DNA of 64,000 bases from Lachnoanaerobaculum gingivalis (GTDB lineage Bacteria; Bacillota; Clostridia; Lachnospirales; Lachnospiraceae): positions 147,773 to 211,772 of the forward strand of contig NZ_RRCO01000007.1 of the NCBI RefSeq assembly GCF_003862475.1, in the 5' to 3' direction. Positions within the stretch are counted from its first letter, which is position 1. Each line of letters opens with the position of its first letter. Shown here one piece after another: positions 10,501 to 18,990 of this stretch. The notes below the pieces were generated by a model that was not told where the DNA came from, ran no database searches, and worked only from the letters and a program-made list of their open reading frames with translations. Position numbers and translations under genes: made by a program.

Positions 10501-11871
10501 ATGAAGAGAACAGATACTATTGCCGCTATAGCAACAGCACTTGGAGAAAGTGGAATAGGCATAATAAGAATAAGCGGAGAAGATGCCATAAGTATAGCCG
10601 ATAAGATATACAGCGGAAAGAAAAGACTGATTGAGGCGGACTCACATACTATCAACTACGGACATATATTTTTCGGTGAAGAGATAATAGATGAAGTTTT
10701 GGTAATGCTGATGAAAGCACCGAGAACATTCACAGGCGAAGATACAGTAGAGATAAACTGTCATGGTGGTATATTGATACTTGAAAAAGTATTGCATGCA
10801 GTACTGGAGTCGGGGGCAAGGATGGCACTTCCTGGAGAATTTACAAAGAGAGCCTTTTTAAACGGAAAGATGGATCTAAGTCAGGCGGAAGCGGTCATAG
10901 ATATAATAGAGGCAAAGAATGAACTGGCATTAAAAGCCGGAATCAGACAGCTAAACGGAGCTGTGACAGAAAATATAAAGACAATAAGGGCTCAGATACT
11001 GGAGCAGATTGCATTTATAGAAGCCGCACTTGACGATCCTGAACATTATTCACTGGACGGATACAGTGATAAACTCAAAAAAATAGTAAAGAAATTATAT
11101 ACAAGAATAGAATACTTAAAGAAATCATTTAAAGATGGAAGTATTATAAAGGAAGGTATAAATACGGTCATAATAGGAAAGCCGAATGCCGGAAAATCTT
11201 CCATTTTAAATCTCCTTTCAAGAACAGACAGAGCAATAGTTACCGATATAGCCGGAACAACAAGAGATACATTGACAGAGAATATCAAACTGTCAGGTAT
11301 CAGCTTGAATATCACGGATACAGCCGGTATCAGACAGACTGATGATGTGGTGGAAAGTATAGGAGTGCAAAAGGCAATAGAAGCAAGTAATAATGCAGAC
11401 TTGAATTTGGTAGTAATAGACGGGCTTTTACCTTTAGATAAAGAAGATATAGAGCTACTTGAAAGTGTAAAAGATAAAAATGCAATAATATTGCTTAATA
11501 AATCAGATAAAGAACTTAAATTAAGTATTGAAGATATCAAGAAGTACAGCGATAAGGACGTTATAATATTCTCAGCCAAGGAAAATATAGGAGTAGATGA
11601 ATTAGAGGATATGATCAAGGCTAAGTTTATTTCAAAAGAGATAAATTTCAATGATCAAGTAATTATAACAAATATAAGACATCAGGAAATAATAAATGAA
11701 GTATCGGAATCTTTGGAAATGTGTCTTTCAAGTATCGAAGAAGGATATGAAGAGGACTTCTTTACAATAGATCTTTTGAATGCCTATGAAGCATTGGGTG
11801 AGATAATAGGTGAAACAGTGGATGATGATGTTGTAAATGAAATATTCTCAAAGTTCTGTATGGGTAAGTAA
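10501..11871 (+). CDS. mnmE: tRNA modification GTPase MnmE (TrmE)
   Basis: With MnmG makes the cmnm5 modification of U34 in several tRNAs. 456 aa, normal. An N-terminal folate-binding domain (residues 1-120, with LPGEFTKRAFLNGKMDLSQAEA) is followed by a helical domain, an inserted G domain (GKPNAGKSS near 225, DIAGTTRDT, DTAGI, NKSD) and the C-terminal CMGK, which carries the conserved catalytic cysteine. 32 bases before mnmG in the same direction. Confidence 0.98.
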   Translation: MKRTDTIAAIATALGESGIGIIRISGEDAISIADKIYSGKKRLIEADSHTINYGHIFFGEEIIDEVLVMLMKAPRTFTGEDTVEINCHGGILILEKVLHAVLESGARMALPGEFTKRAFLNGKMDLSQAEAVIDIIEAKNELALKAGIRQLNGAVTENIKTIRAQILEQIAFIEAALDDPEHYSLDGYSDKLKKIVKKLYTRIEYLKKSFKDGSIIKEGINTVIIGKPNAGKSSILNLLSRTDRAIVTDIAGTTRDTLTENIKLSGISLNITDTAGIRQTDDVVESIGVQKAIEASNNADLNLVVIDGLLPLDKEDIELLESVKDKNAIILLNKSDKELKLSIEDIKKYSDKDVIIFSAKENIGVDELEDMIKAKFISKEINFNDQVIITNIRHQEIINEVSESLEMCLSSIEEGYEEDFFTIDLLNAYEALGEIIGETVDDDVVNEIFSKFCMGK

Positions 11872-11903
11872 TTTGATTGTATACAATTAAATAGAGGTAG
11901 TTA

Positions 11904-13793
11904 ATGAATATAATAGAAAAAGTATATGATATTGTAGTAGTTGGAGCAGGCCATGCAGGATGTGAGGCGGCACTTGCAAGTGCAAGACTTGGACTAAAGA
12001 CAGTGATATTTACAGTAAGCGTGGATTCAATAGCTTTGATGCCATGTAATCCAAATATAGGTGGGAGTTCAAAAGGACACCTTGTAAGAGAACTTGATGC
12101 ACTTGGCGGAGAAATGGGGAAATGTATTGATAAAACATTTATACAGTCAAAGATGTTGAATGCATCAAAGGGTCCTGCAGTGCACTCTCTCAGAGCGCAG
12201 GCTGACAAGCAGGAATATTCCAAAGAAATGAGAAAAACCTTGGAGAATACTCCAAATCTTACTATATGTCAAAAAGAGATAACAAAGCTTATAATTGAGG
12301 ATAATATATGTAAAGGTGTTGAAACCGTATCAGGAAGTAAGTACTTTGCTAAAGCGGTCATTTTGGCGACAGGTACATATTTGAATGCAAGATGTATATA
12401 TGGCGAGGTGGCTGAATATACAGGACCGAACGGTCTAAAATCGGCAAATCATCTCACATCCTCTCTTTTAGAATATGGTATTGATTTAAACAGATTTAAA
12501 ACAGGTACTCCTGCCAGAGTTGACGGTAGAACTATAGATTACAGTGTGATGCAGGAGCAATATGGAGATGATCCGGTAGTACCTTTCTCTTTTGAAACAG
12601 ATCCTGACAGTGTACAAAAAGAACAGGTTAAATGCTATCTTGCTTATACCGGTGAAAAGACTCATGAAATAATAAGAGAAAATATAGACAGATCACCATT
12701 GTTTTCAGGTGCTATAAAAGGAACAGGCCCAAGATATTGTCCTTCCATAGAGGATAAAGTTGTAAAATTCCCTGAAAAAGACAGACATCAAATTTTTGTA
12801 GAGCCGGAAGGACTTTATACAAATGAAATGTATCTGTCAGGACTGTCAAGCTCTCTGCCTGAAGATGTACAGTATGCAATGATCAGAAGTATAGAAGGTT
12901 TTGAAAATGCGGAAATAGTAAGAAACGGATATGCAATTGAATATGATTGCATAGATGCCAGACAGCTAAAAGACAGCTTGGAATTTAGAGCTATTGAAGG
13001 TTTGTTTGCAGCAGGTCAGTTTAACGGTAGTTCAGGATATGAAGAGGCTGCTGTTCAGGGACTTATGGCAGGTATAAATGCAGCCATGAAAGTTATGGGA
13101 AAAGAACCGGTTGTAATAGGTAGAGATCAAGGGTATATAGGTGTACTTATAGATGATCTTGTTACAAAAGAAAGTCATGAGCCATATAGAATGATGACAT
13201 CAAGATCTGAATACAGACTTCTTTTAAGACAGGATAACGCTGATATCAGACTTTCAAAAATAGGCTATGAAGTAGGACTTATATCTAAGGAAAGATATCA
13301 AAGACTTCTTGAAAAAGAAAGACAGATAGATGAGGAAATTGAAAGACTTAAAAATATACATATAGGAGCAAATGCTACAGTACAGGAATTTTTAGTAAGA
13401 AACGGATCCACACCGCTTCAAACTTCGGCAAACTTGGCAGAAATAATAAGAAGGCCTGAGTTAAATTACGATATTACAAAAGAACTTGATGAGAATAGAA
13501 AAGAACTTAGAAAAGAAGTCAGGGATCAGGTAAATATAAATATAAAATATGAGGGCTATATAAAAAGGCAGGAATCACAGGTAAAGCAGTTTAAAAAACT
13601 TGAAAACAAGAAAATACCTGTAGATATAGACTATAATAATGTAAACAGTCTTAGAATAGAGGCGGTACAAAAGCTAAGTAAAGTAAGACCAAGCTCTATC
13701 GGTCAGGCATCAAGAATATCGGGAGTATCACCTGCAGATATAACCGTACTATTGGTATATTTAGAGACCTATAAGGAGAAAAAGAATGTATAA
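11904..13793 (+). CDS. mnmG: tRNA uridine 5-carboxymethylaminomethyl modification enzyme MnmG (GidA)
   Basis: FAD-dependent partner of MnmE. 629 aa, normal. The N-terminal dinucleotide motif [12 protein letters not shown], the signature around residue 270 ([15 protein letters not shown]) and the [17 protein letters not shown] segment (near residue 370) are typical. GAGG precedes the ATG. Its last 8 bases overlap the start of rsmG. Confidence 0.98.
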   Translation: MNIIEKVYDIVVVGAGHAGCEAALASARLGLKTVIFTVSVDSIALMPCNPNIGGSSKGHLVRELDALGGEMGKCIDKTFIQSKMLNASKGPAVHSLRAQADKQEYSKEMRKTLENTPNLTICQKEITKLIIEDNICKGVETVSGSKYFAKAVILATGTYLNARCIYGEVAEYTGPNGLKSANHLTSSLLEYGIDLNRFKTGTPARVDGRTIDYSVMQEQYGDDPVVPFSFETDPDSVQKEQVKCYLAYTGEKTHEIIRENIDRSPLFSGAIKGTGPRYCPSIEDKVVKFPEKDRHQIFVEPEGLYTNEMYLSGLSSSLPEDVQYAMIRSIEGFENAEIVRNGYAIEYDCIDARQLKDSLEFRAIEGLFAAGQFNGSSGYEEAAVQGLMAGINAAMKVMGKEPVVIGRDQGYIGVLIDDLVTKESHEPYRMMTSRSEYRLLLRQDNADIRLSKIGYEVGLISKERYQRLLEKERQIDEEIERLKNIHIGANATVQEFLVRNGSTPLQTSANLAEIIRRPELNYDITKELDENRKELRKEVRDQVNINIKYEGYIKRQESQVKQFKKLENKKIPVDIDYNNVNSLRIEAVQKLSKVRPSSIGQASRISGVSPADITVLLVYLETYKEKKNV

Positions 13794-14511
13794 TGATATG
13801 GTAAAATACTTATCAGAAAGCAATATTCCGGATGTAGATATATCTGATGAAAAAAAAGAAAAACTGTATAAATTCTATGAGATTTTGGTAGAGAAAAATA
13901 AGGTTATGAATCTTACTTCAATAACAGAAATCAAGGAGTTTACATATAAGCATTTTATAGACAGTATTGCTTTGGAAAAAATAGTAAAAGACCTTGGCAG
14001 TAATAACTATAATATAGCCGATCTGGGAACAGGTGCAGGTTTTCCCGGAATACCTTTGGCTATAGTGTATCCGAATCTTAATCTTACCTTGATAGACAGT
14101 TTAAATAAGAGAATAAAATTTATAAAAGAAACCTGTGATATTTTGGATATCAAAAATGTTAATGCAATACATTCAAGAGCTGAGGATATAGACAGAAATA
14201 AAGACTACAGAGAGAAATTTGATATATGTGTATCCAGAGCCGTTGCAAATCTGGCATCACTTTCAGAATATTGTTTACCTCTGGTAAAGAACGGCGGAAG
14301 TTTTATATCATACAAATCAAAGGGATATGAAGTAGAAATAGCTGAAGCACAAAAGGCAATAAAAGTGCTTGGCGGGGAAATAGGAAATATTGAAAAGTTT
14401 GAGTTGGGCGAATATGGTGAAAGAATTTTAATTGATATAAAGAAAATTAAATCCACACCTAATAAGTATCCCAGAAAAGCAGGTTTACCGACCAAGGAAC
14501 CTATAAAGTAA
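13786..14511 (+). CDS. rsmG: 16S rRNA (guanine527-N7)-methyltransferase RsmG (GidB)
   Basis: SAM-dependent methyltransferase acting on 16S rRNA. 241 aa. The SAM site [15 protein letters not shown] is near residue 80 and the motif [12 protein letters not shown] near residue 145. The ATG overlaps the mnmG stop by 8 bases and AAGGAG lies upstream, so the two are coupled. The stop is followed within 6 bases by a parS-like palindrome. Confidence 0.97.
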   Translation: MYNDMVKYLSESNIPDVDISDEKKEKLYKFYEILVEKNKVMNLTSITEIKEFTYKHFIDSIALEKIVKDLGSNNYNIADLGTGAGFPGIPLAIVYPNLNLTLIDSLNKRIKFIKETCDILDIKNVNAIHSRAEDIDRNKDYREKFDICVSRAVANLASLSEYCLPLVKNGGSFISYKSKGYEVEIAEAQKAIKVLGGEIGNIEKFELGEYGERILIDIKKIKSTPNKYPRKAGLPTKEPIK

Positions 14512-14516
14512 AAATA

Positions 14517-14532
14517 TGTTTCACATGAAACA
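14517..14532. promoter_or_regulatory. parS-like site 1
   Basis: TGTTTCACATGAAACA, one base from the parS consensus TGTTTCACGTGAAACA, directly after the rsmG stop. Expected binding site for the ParB protein encoded at 16761. Confidence 0.85.
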
Positions 14533-14538
14533 TATTTT

Positions 14539-14586
14539 ATCCATACAGTAATGTTTCATGTGAAACATCACCGTATGGATTTTTTT
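14539..14586 (+). terminator. Terminator hairpin of the mnmE-mnmG-rsmG operon with parS site 2 as its core
   Basis: Outer stem ATCCATAC (14539-14546) with GTATGGAT (14573-14580), then TTTTTT. The inner stem is the palindrome TGTTTCATGTGAAACA at 14552-14567, itself one base from parS consensus. The same bases can therefore serve as a ParB site in DNA and as a terminator stem in RNA. Confidence 0.8.
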
Positions 14587-14702
14587 AATATGCATATATT
14601 ATTATAACAATGTATTTTTTAACATGAGCAAATTACAGTTATATAAGTAAATATAGATTTATATAGAATTGCTGATATATAATTATAAATAATCAAACAA
14701 TT

Positions 14703-14718
14703 TGTTTCACATGAAACA
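14703..14718. promoter_or_regulatory. parS-like site 3
   Basis: TGTTTCACATGAAACA in the non-coding stretch between rsmG and the hydrolase gene. Apart from sites 1-3 and the terminator, 14512-14869 holds only AT-rich sequence. Confidence 0.85.
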
Positions 14719-14869
14719 TTGAAAAATAATAAATTTATTTTAACTGTATCGCATTGATTAGAAAATACTAGTATGATAAAATATAAAAGTAATTACAATA
14801 TCGAATGAATGTAAGTACAGAATTTATGTGTTGTGCTTATATTATTCTATAAAATAAGGGGTTTAAAAA

Positions 14870-15814
14870 GTGAAAAAATACCTAAAAATTTTGACTGCTA
14901 TGGTGATTTCATCCTCTACATTGATAGGTGTATCATTATTAAATAAAATTACAAAAATTCATGCAGTTTCAAAAAATCTTCTTGAGAAAGATAAAACAAA
15001 AGAGTTTGAATGGAGATTTGGAAATATAAAATACAGAAAAAAAGGGCATGGTAATCCTATTCTGCTTGTACACTCTTTGGAGGTGGCATCGTCATCTGAG
15101 GAATGGTTCAAGGTGATAGATAATCTTGCGAAAACACATACTGTATATACTATTGATTTGATTGGTTGCGGCCTTTCTGAGAAGCCTTTTATGACATATA
15201 CAAATCATATATTTTCTCAGTTAATTTCTGATTTTATAAAGGTGGTTATAGGTAAAAGGACAACAGTAATAACCAGTGGAAACAGCTCTTCTTTTGTTAT
15301 TTCAGCATGTGATAATGACAGCACATTATTTGAGAAAATAATACTTGTTTCACCTGAAAAATTGTCAAACGGTCATCTTATACCGGGAAAAAGGGCCAGA
15401 ACATATAAGGCAATACTCTGTACATCGATTTTAGGAACTCTACTATATAATATAGCGGTATACAAAATCAATATAAAACATAATATAAAGCAGGACTTCT
15501 ATAAAAAAGAAAAATTTACAGATGATATGTTGGATAAATGTTATGAAGCTGCACATAGAGGTTTGTCTCCAAAATCACTATATTCAAGTCTGGTATGTTT
15601 CTATACTAAGAATAACATAAAGTTTGAATTATCTCAAATAGATAACAGTATTATAATATTTGAGGGCAGATTTAATAGAGATTCTTCGGATATAACCAAA
15701 GAATATGTAAAGATAAATCCTGCTATTGAAGCTGTGATAATAGATGATTCCAAGAAATATCCCCACATAGAGAATGAAAAGGAATTTTTAAAAGCTTTGA
15801 ATATATATCTATAG
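14870..15814 (+). CDS. Membrane-anchored alpha/beta-hydrolase fold protein
   Basis: A 314 aa protein starting at GTG with AGGGG upstream. Residues 5-25 form a hydrophobic signal or anchor segment (MKKYLKILTAMVISSSTLIG), so the body should lie outside the membrane. The alpha/beta-hydrolase pattern follows: NPILLVHSLEVA (oxyanion region), VYTIDLIGCGLSEKP, and a nucleophile elbow read as S-G-N-S-S-S, where the usual G-x-S-x-G has lost its last glycine. A histidine near residue 302 (KYPHIEN) could complete the triad. Substrate unknown. It sits between parS sites 3 and 4, a place normally occupied directly by parA, so it looks like an insertion into the partition locus. Confidence 0.75.
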   Translation: MKKYLKILTAMVISSSTLIGVSLLNKITKIHAVSKNLLEKDKTKEFEWRFGNIKYRKKGHGNPILLVHSLEVASSSEEWFKVIDNLAKTHTVYTIDLIGCGLSEKPFMTYTNHIFSQLISDFIKVVIGKRTTVITSGNSSSFVISACDNDSTLFEKIILVSPEKLSNGHLIPGKRARTYKAILCTSILGTLLYNIAVYKINIKHNIKQDFYKKEKFTDDMLDKCYEAAHRGLSPKSLYSSLVCFYTKNNIKFELSQIDNSIIIFEGRFNRDSSDITKEYVKINPAIEAVIIDDSKKYPHIENEKEFLKALNIYL

Positions 15815-15818
15815 AGAA

Positions 15819-15834
15819 TGTTTCACGGGAAACA
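15819..15834. promoter_or_regulatory. parS-like site 4
   Basis: TGTTTCACGGGAAACA, one base from consensus, 5 bases after the hydrolase stop. Confidence 0.85.
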
Positions 15835-15933
15835 TTTATTTAAAAAGATATTATAGTGGAAATTCGAAAAAGACAAGGAAATATATAAGCTCTTTTCGGA
15901 CAAAATAAAGAACGAAAATAATAAAAATAAAAA

Positions 15934-15949
15934 TGTTTCACGGGAAACA
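15934..15949. promoter_or_regulatory. parS-like site 5
   Basis: TGTTTCACGGGAAACA, identical to site 4, 26 bases upstream of parA. Occupancy here could also affect parA transcription. Confidence 0.85.
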
Positions 15950-15975
15950 TAAATATAGAAAGGACAAGCAATTGC

Positions 15976-16758
15976 TTGAATGATATTATGACAAAAATTA
16001 TTTCATTTGCAAATCAAAAAGGTGGTGTAGGTAAAACAACTACCGCTGTTAATCTTTCAGCTGCTTTAGCGGAGGCAGGGCAAAGTGTTTTGGCAATAGA
16101 TTTTGATCCACAGGGGAATTTATCAAGTGGACTTGGAATAGATAAATTAAATACGGAAAAGACTATATATGAGGTTATTATAGGTAATGAAGACATAAAT
16201 GATACCATACTAAATACCGAGGTGGAAAATCTTGATATTATCCCAAGTAATGTAGATTTATCCGGTGCAGAAATTGAACTTTTGGAACTTGAAGACAGAG
16301 AAAGAACTTTAAGAAGAAAAATAGGTGAAATATATAAGCAGTATGATTATATATTGATTGACTGTCCACCAAGTTTGAGTCTTTTGACTATAAATGCTTT
16401 TATGGCGTCTGACAGTGTAATTATTCCTATTCAATGTGAATATTACGCTCTTGAAGGATTAAATCAGATGCTTAGAACTGTAAATCTTATAAGAGAAAGA
16501 CTTAATCCTACTCTTGAAATTGAAGGTATTGTATTTACAATGTATGATGCAAGAAATAACTTAAGCGGACAGGTTATAGAAGGTGTTAAGAGTGTTATAT
16601 CTGATGAGAATATTTTTGAAACTATAATACCGAGAAATGTTAAATTGGCGGAGGCTCCCAGCTTCGGTATGCCAATAACAGAATATGACACTACTTCAAC
16701 AGGAGCACAGGCATATAGAATGTTGGCATCAGAAGTACTAAGTAAAAGTGGGAGGTAA
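15976..16758 (+). CDS. parA: Chromosome partitioning ATPase ParA (Soj)
   Basis: Deviant Walker ATPase of the ParABS system; moves and regulates at the origin with ParB. 260 aa. Walker A ANQKGGVGKTTT at residue 12, Walker B/LIDCPPSLSLL near 120. The start chosen is TTG at 15976, because GAAAGGAC lies about 11 bases upstream; an ATG at 15988 (MTKIISFANQ) matches other family starts but is far from that site. Two bases separate its stop from parB. Confidence 0.95.
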   Translation: MNDIMTKIISFANQKGGVGKTTTAVNLSAALAEAGQSVLAIDFDPQGNLSSGLGIDKLNTEKTIYEVIIGNEDINDTILNTEVENLDIIPSNVDLSGAEIELLELEDRERTLRRKIGEIYKQYDYILIDCPPSLSLLTINAFMASDSVIIPIQCEYYALEGLNQMLRTVNLIRERLNPTLEIEGIVFTMYDARNNLSGQVIEGVKSVISDENIFETIIPRNVKLAEAPSFGMPITEYDTTSTGAQAYRMLASEVLSKSGR

Positions 16759-16760
16759 AA

Positions 16761-17687
16761 ATGGCAAAGAGAATGGCACTTGGAAAGGGAGCTGATGCTC
16801 TTCTTAGAAATATCAACGGAACCAAAGCGGCTATTGACGAAACAACGGACAGAAATATAGAAGAAGAAGGTAAAGGTGCCGGTGAGTTAATGGTAAAAAT
16901 CTCATTGGTAGAGCCGAACAGAAATCAGCCCAGAAAGATGTTTGATAAGGAAAGCCTTGATGAACTTGCAAATTCAGTTAAACAATATGGAGTATTACAG
17001 CCTATTTTGGTAAAAAAAGTAGGAAACAGATATGAAATAGTTGCCGGTGAAAGGAGATGGAGAGCCGCACAAGCGGCAGGACTTTCAGAAGTTCCGGTAG
17101 TTGTAAGAGATTATGATGAGCAAAAGGCTAAGGAAATTGCTATCATAGAGAATATTCAGCGAACTGATTTAAATCCTATTGAAGAAGCTTTGGCATATAA
17201 AAGTTTGATTGAGGAATATAATTTAACTCAGGAAGAATTATCAGATAAGGTGGCAAAAAATCGCTCTACTATTACCAACTCTCTAAGACTTTTGAAACTC
17301 AGTAAAAATATACAGCAGTATATGATTGACGGTCAGATATCTTCAGGGCATGCAAGGGCTTTGTTAAGTCTTGAGGATGAAGGGAAAAGAGAATTGCTTG
17401 CTCTGGATATAATTAAGAGAAGTCTCAGTGTAAGAGATACTGAAAAAGCTGCAAAGGCTTTGTCAAAAAAGAAAAAGGTGGATCTTGAAGAGTTAAGTAA
17501 TGGGGATGATGATACTGCAAGAGATTTATCTTTATTTTATAAGGAGTATGAAGACAGTATTCAGGGTGTTCTTGGAACTAAGGTACATATAAATCAGAAA
17601 GATAAAAATAAGGGAAGAATTGAAATAGAATATTATTCTCAAGTGGAGCTTGATAGAATAATGGATATTTTTAAGACATTAGGATAA
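16761..17687 (+). CDS. parB: Chromosome partitioning protein ParB (Spo0J)
   Basis: CTPase and parS-binding protein. 308 aa. The N-terminal ParB domain carries NRNQPRKMFD and GERRWRAAQAAGL with IAIIENIQRTDLNPIEEA (near residue 130). The central helix-turn-helix QEELSDKVAKNRSTITNSLR (near residue 158) binds parS, and the C-terminal region dimerises. GGAGG precedes the ATG. Five near-consensus parS sites lie within 2.3 kb upstream. Confidence 0.97.
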   Translation: MAKRMALGKGADALLRNINGTKAAIDETTDRNIEEEGKGAGELMVKISLVEPNRNQPRKMFDKESLDELANSVKQYGVLQPILVKKVGNRYEIVAGERRWRAAQAAGLSEVPVVVRDYDEQKAKEIAIIENIQRTDLNPIEEALAYKSLIEEYNLTQEELSDKVAKNRSTITNSLRLLKLSKNIQQYMIDGQISSGHARALLSLEDEGKRELLALDIIKRSLSVRDTEKAAKALSKKKKVDLEELSNGDDDTARDLSLFYKEYEDSIQGVLGTKVHINQKDKNKGRIEIEYYSQVELDRIMDIFKTLG

Positions 17688-17691
17688 AAAG

Positions 17692-18195
17692 ATGATAAAT
17701 TTGACAATTGATAATAGGGTTTTGTTTGGCTTTATCCTGGTGGTAGCTATTTTTAACTTTATATTATTTATATCTATGGTAAAACATAGAGTAAAGTACA
17801 GAAGACTTTTCAAGAGTTATGATAATTTTATGGCAGGCAAATCTGCAAAGAATCTTGAGGATATTATAATTCTGCTTAGAAAAGATATACGTAGTTTAAA
17901 AAGCGAAAGCAGATTAAACAGAGATGCCATCAGGGAGCTAAACATACTTGAAAGAAACTGTCTGCAAAAAATAGGAATATTGAAATATGACGCATTTGAA
18001 GGAATGGGTGGAAAATTAAGTTTTGCACTCTGTCTTTTGGATTACAGAAATTCCGGATATATAATAAACAGTATTCACTCCAGAGAGACTACTTTTAATT
18101 ATATAAAAATAGTTGAAAACGGTCAGACAGATCAGGTACTTACAGATGAAGAAAAAATAGTATTGGAGCAGGCTTTGGGCTACAGAGAAAGATAA
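17692..18195 (+). CDS. DUF4446 family membrane-anchored protein
   Basis: 167 aa with one N-terminal membrane segment (residues 11-30), a probable coiled coil (about 60-95) and a C-terminal domain (KYDAFEGMGGKLSFALCLLD) typical of DUF4446. Members are commonly encoded just after parB in Clostridia; function unknown. Starts 4 bases after parB and ends at a bidirectional terminator. Confidence 0.85.
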   Translation: MINLTIDNRVLFGFILVVAIFNFILFISMVKHRVKYRRLFKSYDNFMAGKSAKNLEDIIILLRKDIRSLKSESRLNRDAIRELNILERNCLQKIGILKYDAFEGMGGKLSFALCLLDYRNSGYIINSIHSRETTFNYIKIVENGQTDQVLTDEEKIVLEQALGYRER

Positions 18196-18196
18196 A

Positions 18197-18232
18197 ATAA
18201 CGGCTATGAAAAATAATTTTCATAGCCGTTAT
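18197..18232. terminator. Bidirectional terminator between the par operon and bioY
   Basis: Stem ATAACGGCTATGAAAA with TTTTCATAGCCGTTAT around loop TAAT, with T-rich flanks on both strands. It serves two convergent genes. Confidence 0.85.
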
Positions 18233-18233
18233 T

Positions 18234-18776
18234 TTATATATTTACTTTATTTAATCTTTTACTTATTTCAGGTCCTATAATAGCTGCAACAACAATTTTT
18301 ATTGCATCTCCTATTAAAAAAGGTACTACGCATAATAATAGTGAAGCTATAAATCCCTTTCCCTGCTGTAATGAAAACCACATTGTACCAAGGAAATAAC
18401 AAATTCCAAGTCCAATGATCATTCCTATAATATCAAAGGCAATACCCTTTTTTAAATGAATAAAAACAGAACTTGCATATACGGTAAATAAAAATCCGAT
18501 AATATATCCACCTGTAGGTCCGAGTACTTTGCCTATACCGCCTGAATATCCTGAAAATACAGGTAAACCGAATATACCAAGTAATAAAAATATAACTACC
18601 GATATAAGTGCTTCCACAGGTTCAAGCACATATGCAGTCAGATAAATTGCAAGTACACCCAAAGAAATAGGTACCGGACTTATAAATATAGGTACGGAAA
18701 TAGGTGATAAAATACATAGTATTGCTGCCATAAGCGATATTATGGCCATTTTTTTTATTGTAATAGTCTTTTCCAT
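18234..18776 (-). CDS. bioY: Biotin transporter BioY (ECF S component)
   Basis: 180 aa, six membrane segments. Typical BioY features: the N-terminal segment PISVPIFISPVPISLGVLAIYL, then GLPVFSGYSGGIGKVLGPTGGYI (near residue 78) and a terminal PFLIGDAIKIVVA helix. BioY binds biotin and works with an ECF module or alone. No biotin biosynthesis genes are in view. A BirA-type operator overlaps the promoter, so expression should fall when biotin is plentiful. Confidence 0.95.
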   Translation of the reverse strand: MEKTITIKKMAIISLMAAILCILSPISVPIFISPVPISLGVLAIYLTAYVLEPVEALISVVIFLLLGIFGLPVFSGYSGGIGKVLGPTGGYIIGFLFTVYASSVFIHLKKGIAFDIIGMIIGLGICYFLGTMWFSLQQGKGFIASLLLCVVPFLIGDAIKIVVAAIIGPEISKRLNKVNI

Positions 18777-18811
18777 AAAAATCTCCTACTGTAAAAATAA
18801 AATATAAGAGA

Positions 18812-18864
18812 ATAATATTATAAAATCAAACAAATGTCAACTTAAAATAAAATCGAGTTGACAT
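18812..18864 (-). promoter_or_regulatory. bioY promoter with BirA-type operator
   Basis: Minus-strand -35 TTGACA (18840-18835), 17-base spacer, -10 TATTAT (18817-18812). Half-sites ATGTCAACT (18834-18842) and AGTTGACAT (18856-18864) form a perfect 9-bp inverted repeat with a 13-base spacer. That geometry matches BirA operators of Firmicutes (TTGTTAACC-N13-GGTTAACAA in Bacillus). One half-site covers the -35 box, as expected for repression. Confidence 0.8.
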
Positions 18865-18867
18865 TTT
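18841..18867 (+). repeat. Left copy of a 27-bp target-site duplication
   Basis: Begins CTTAAAATAA and ends GACATTTT. Identical to 20444-20470 (28 bases if the preceding A, 18840 and 20443, is counted). It flanks the IS on the bioY side and contains the inner half of the BirA-type operator. Confidence 0.9.
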
Positions 18868-18990
18868 TATAAGCCATAAATGATAAAGTCCTGGTATACC
18901 ACAAATAAAAATGTCCCACTTATGGTAGAATAGTATTTTGTATATTCTAACACTAGGAGGGACTGACTTATCAGAAAGGTTATTTTATCA

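Noticed and set aside
11046..11651. 201 aa minus-strand ORF opposite mnmE
   Set aside because: MnmE motifs are intact on the plus strand; no homology or ribosome binding site for the antisense frame.
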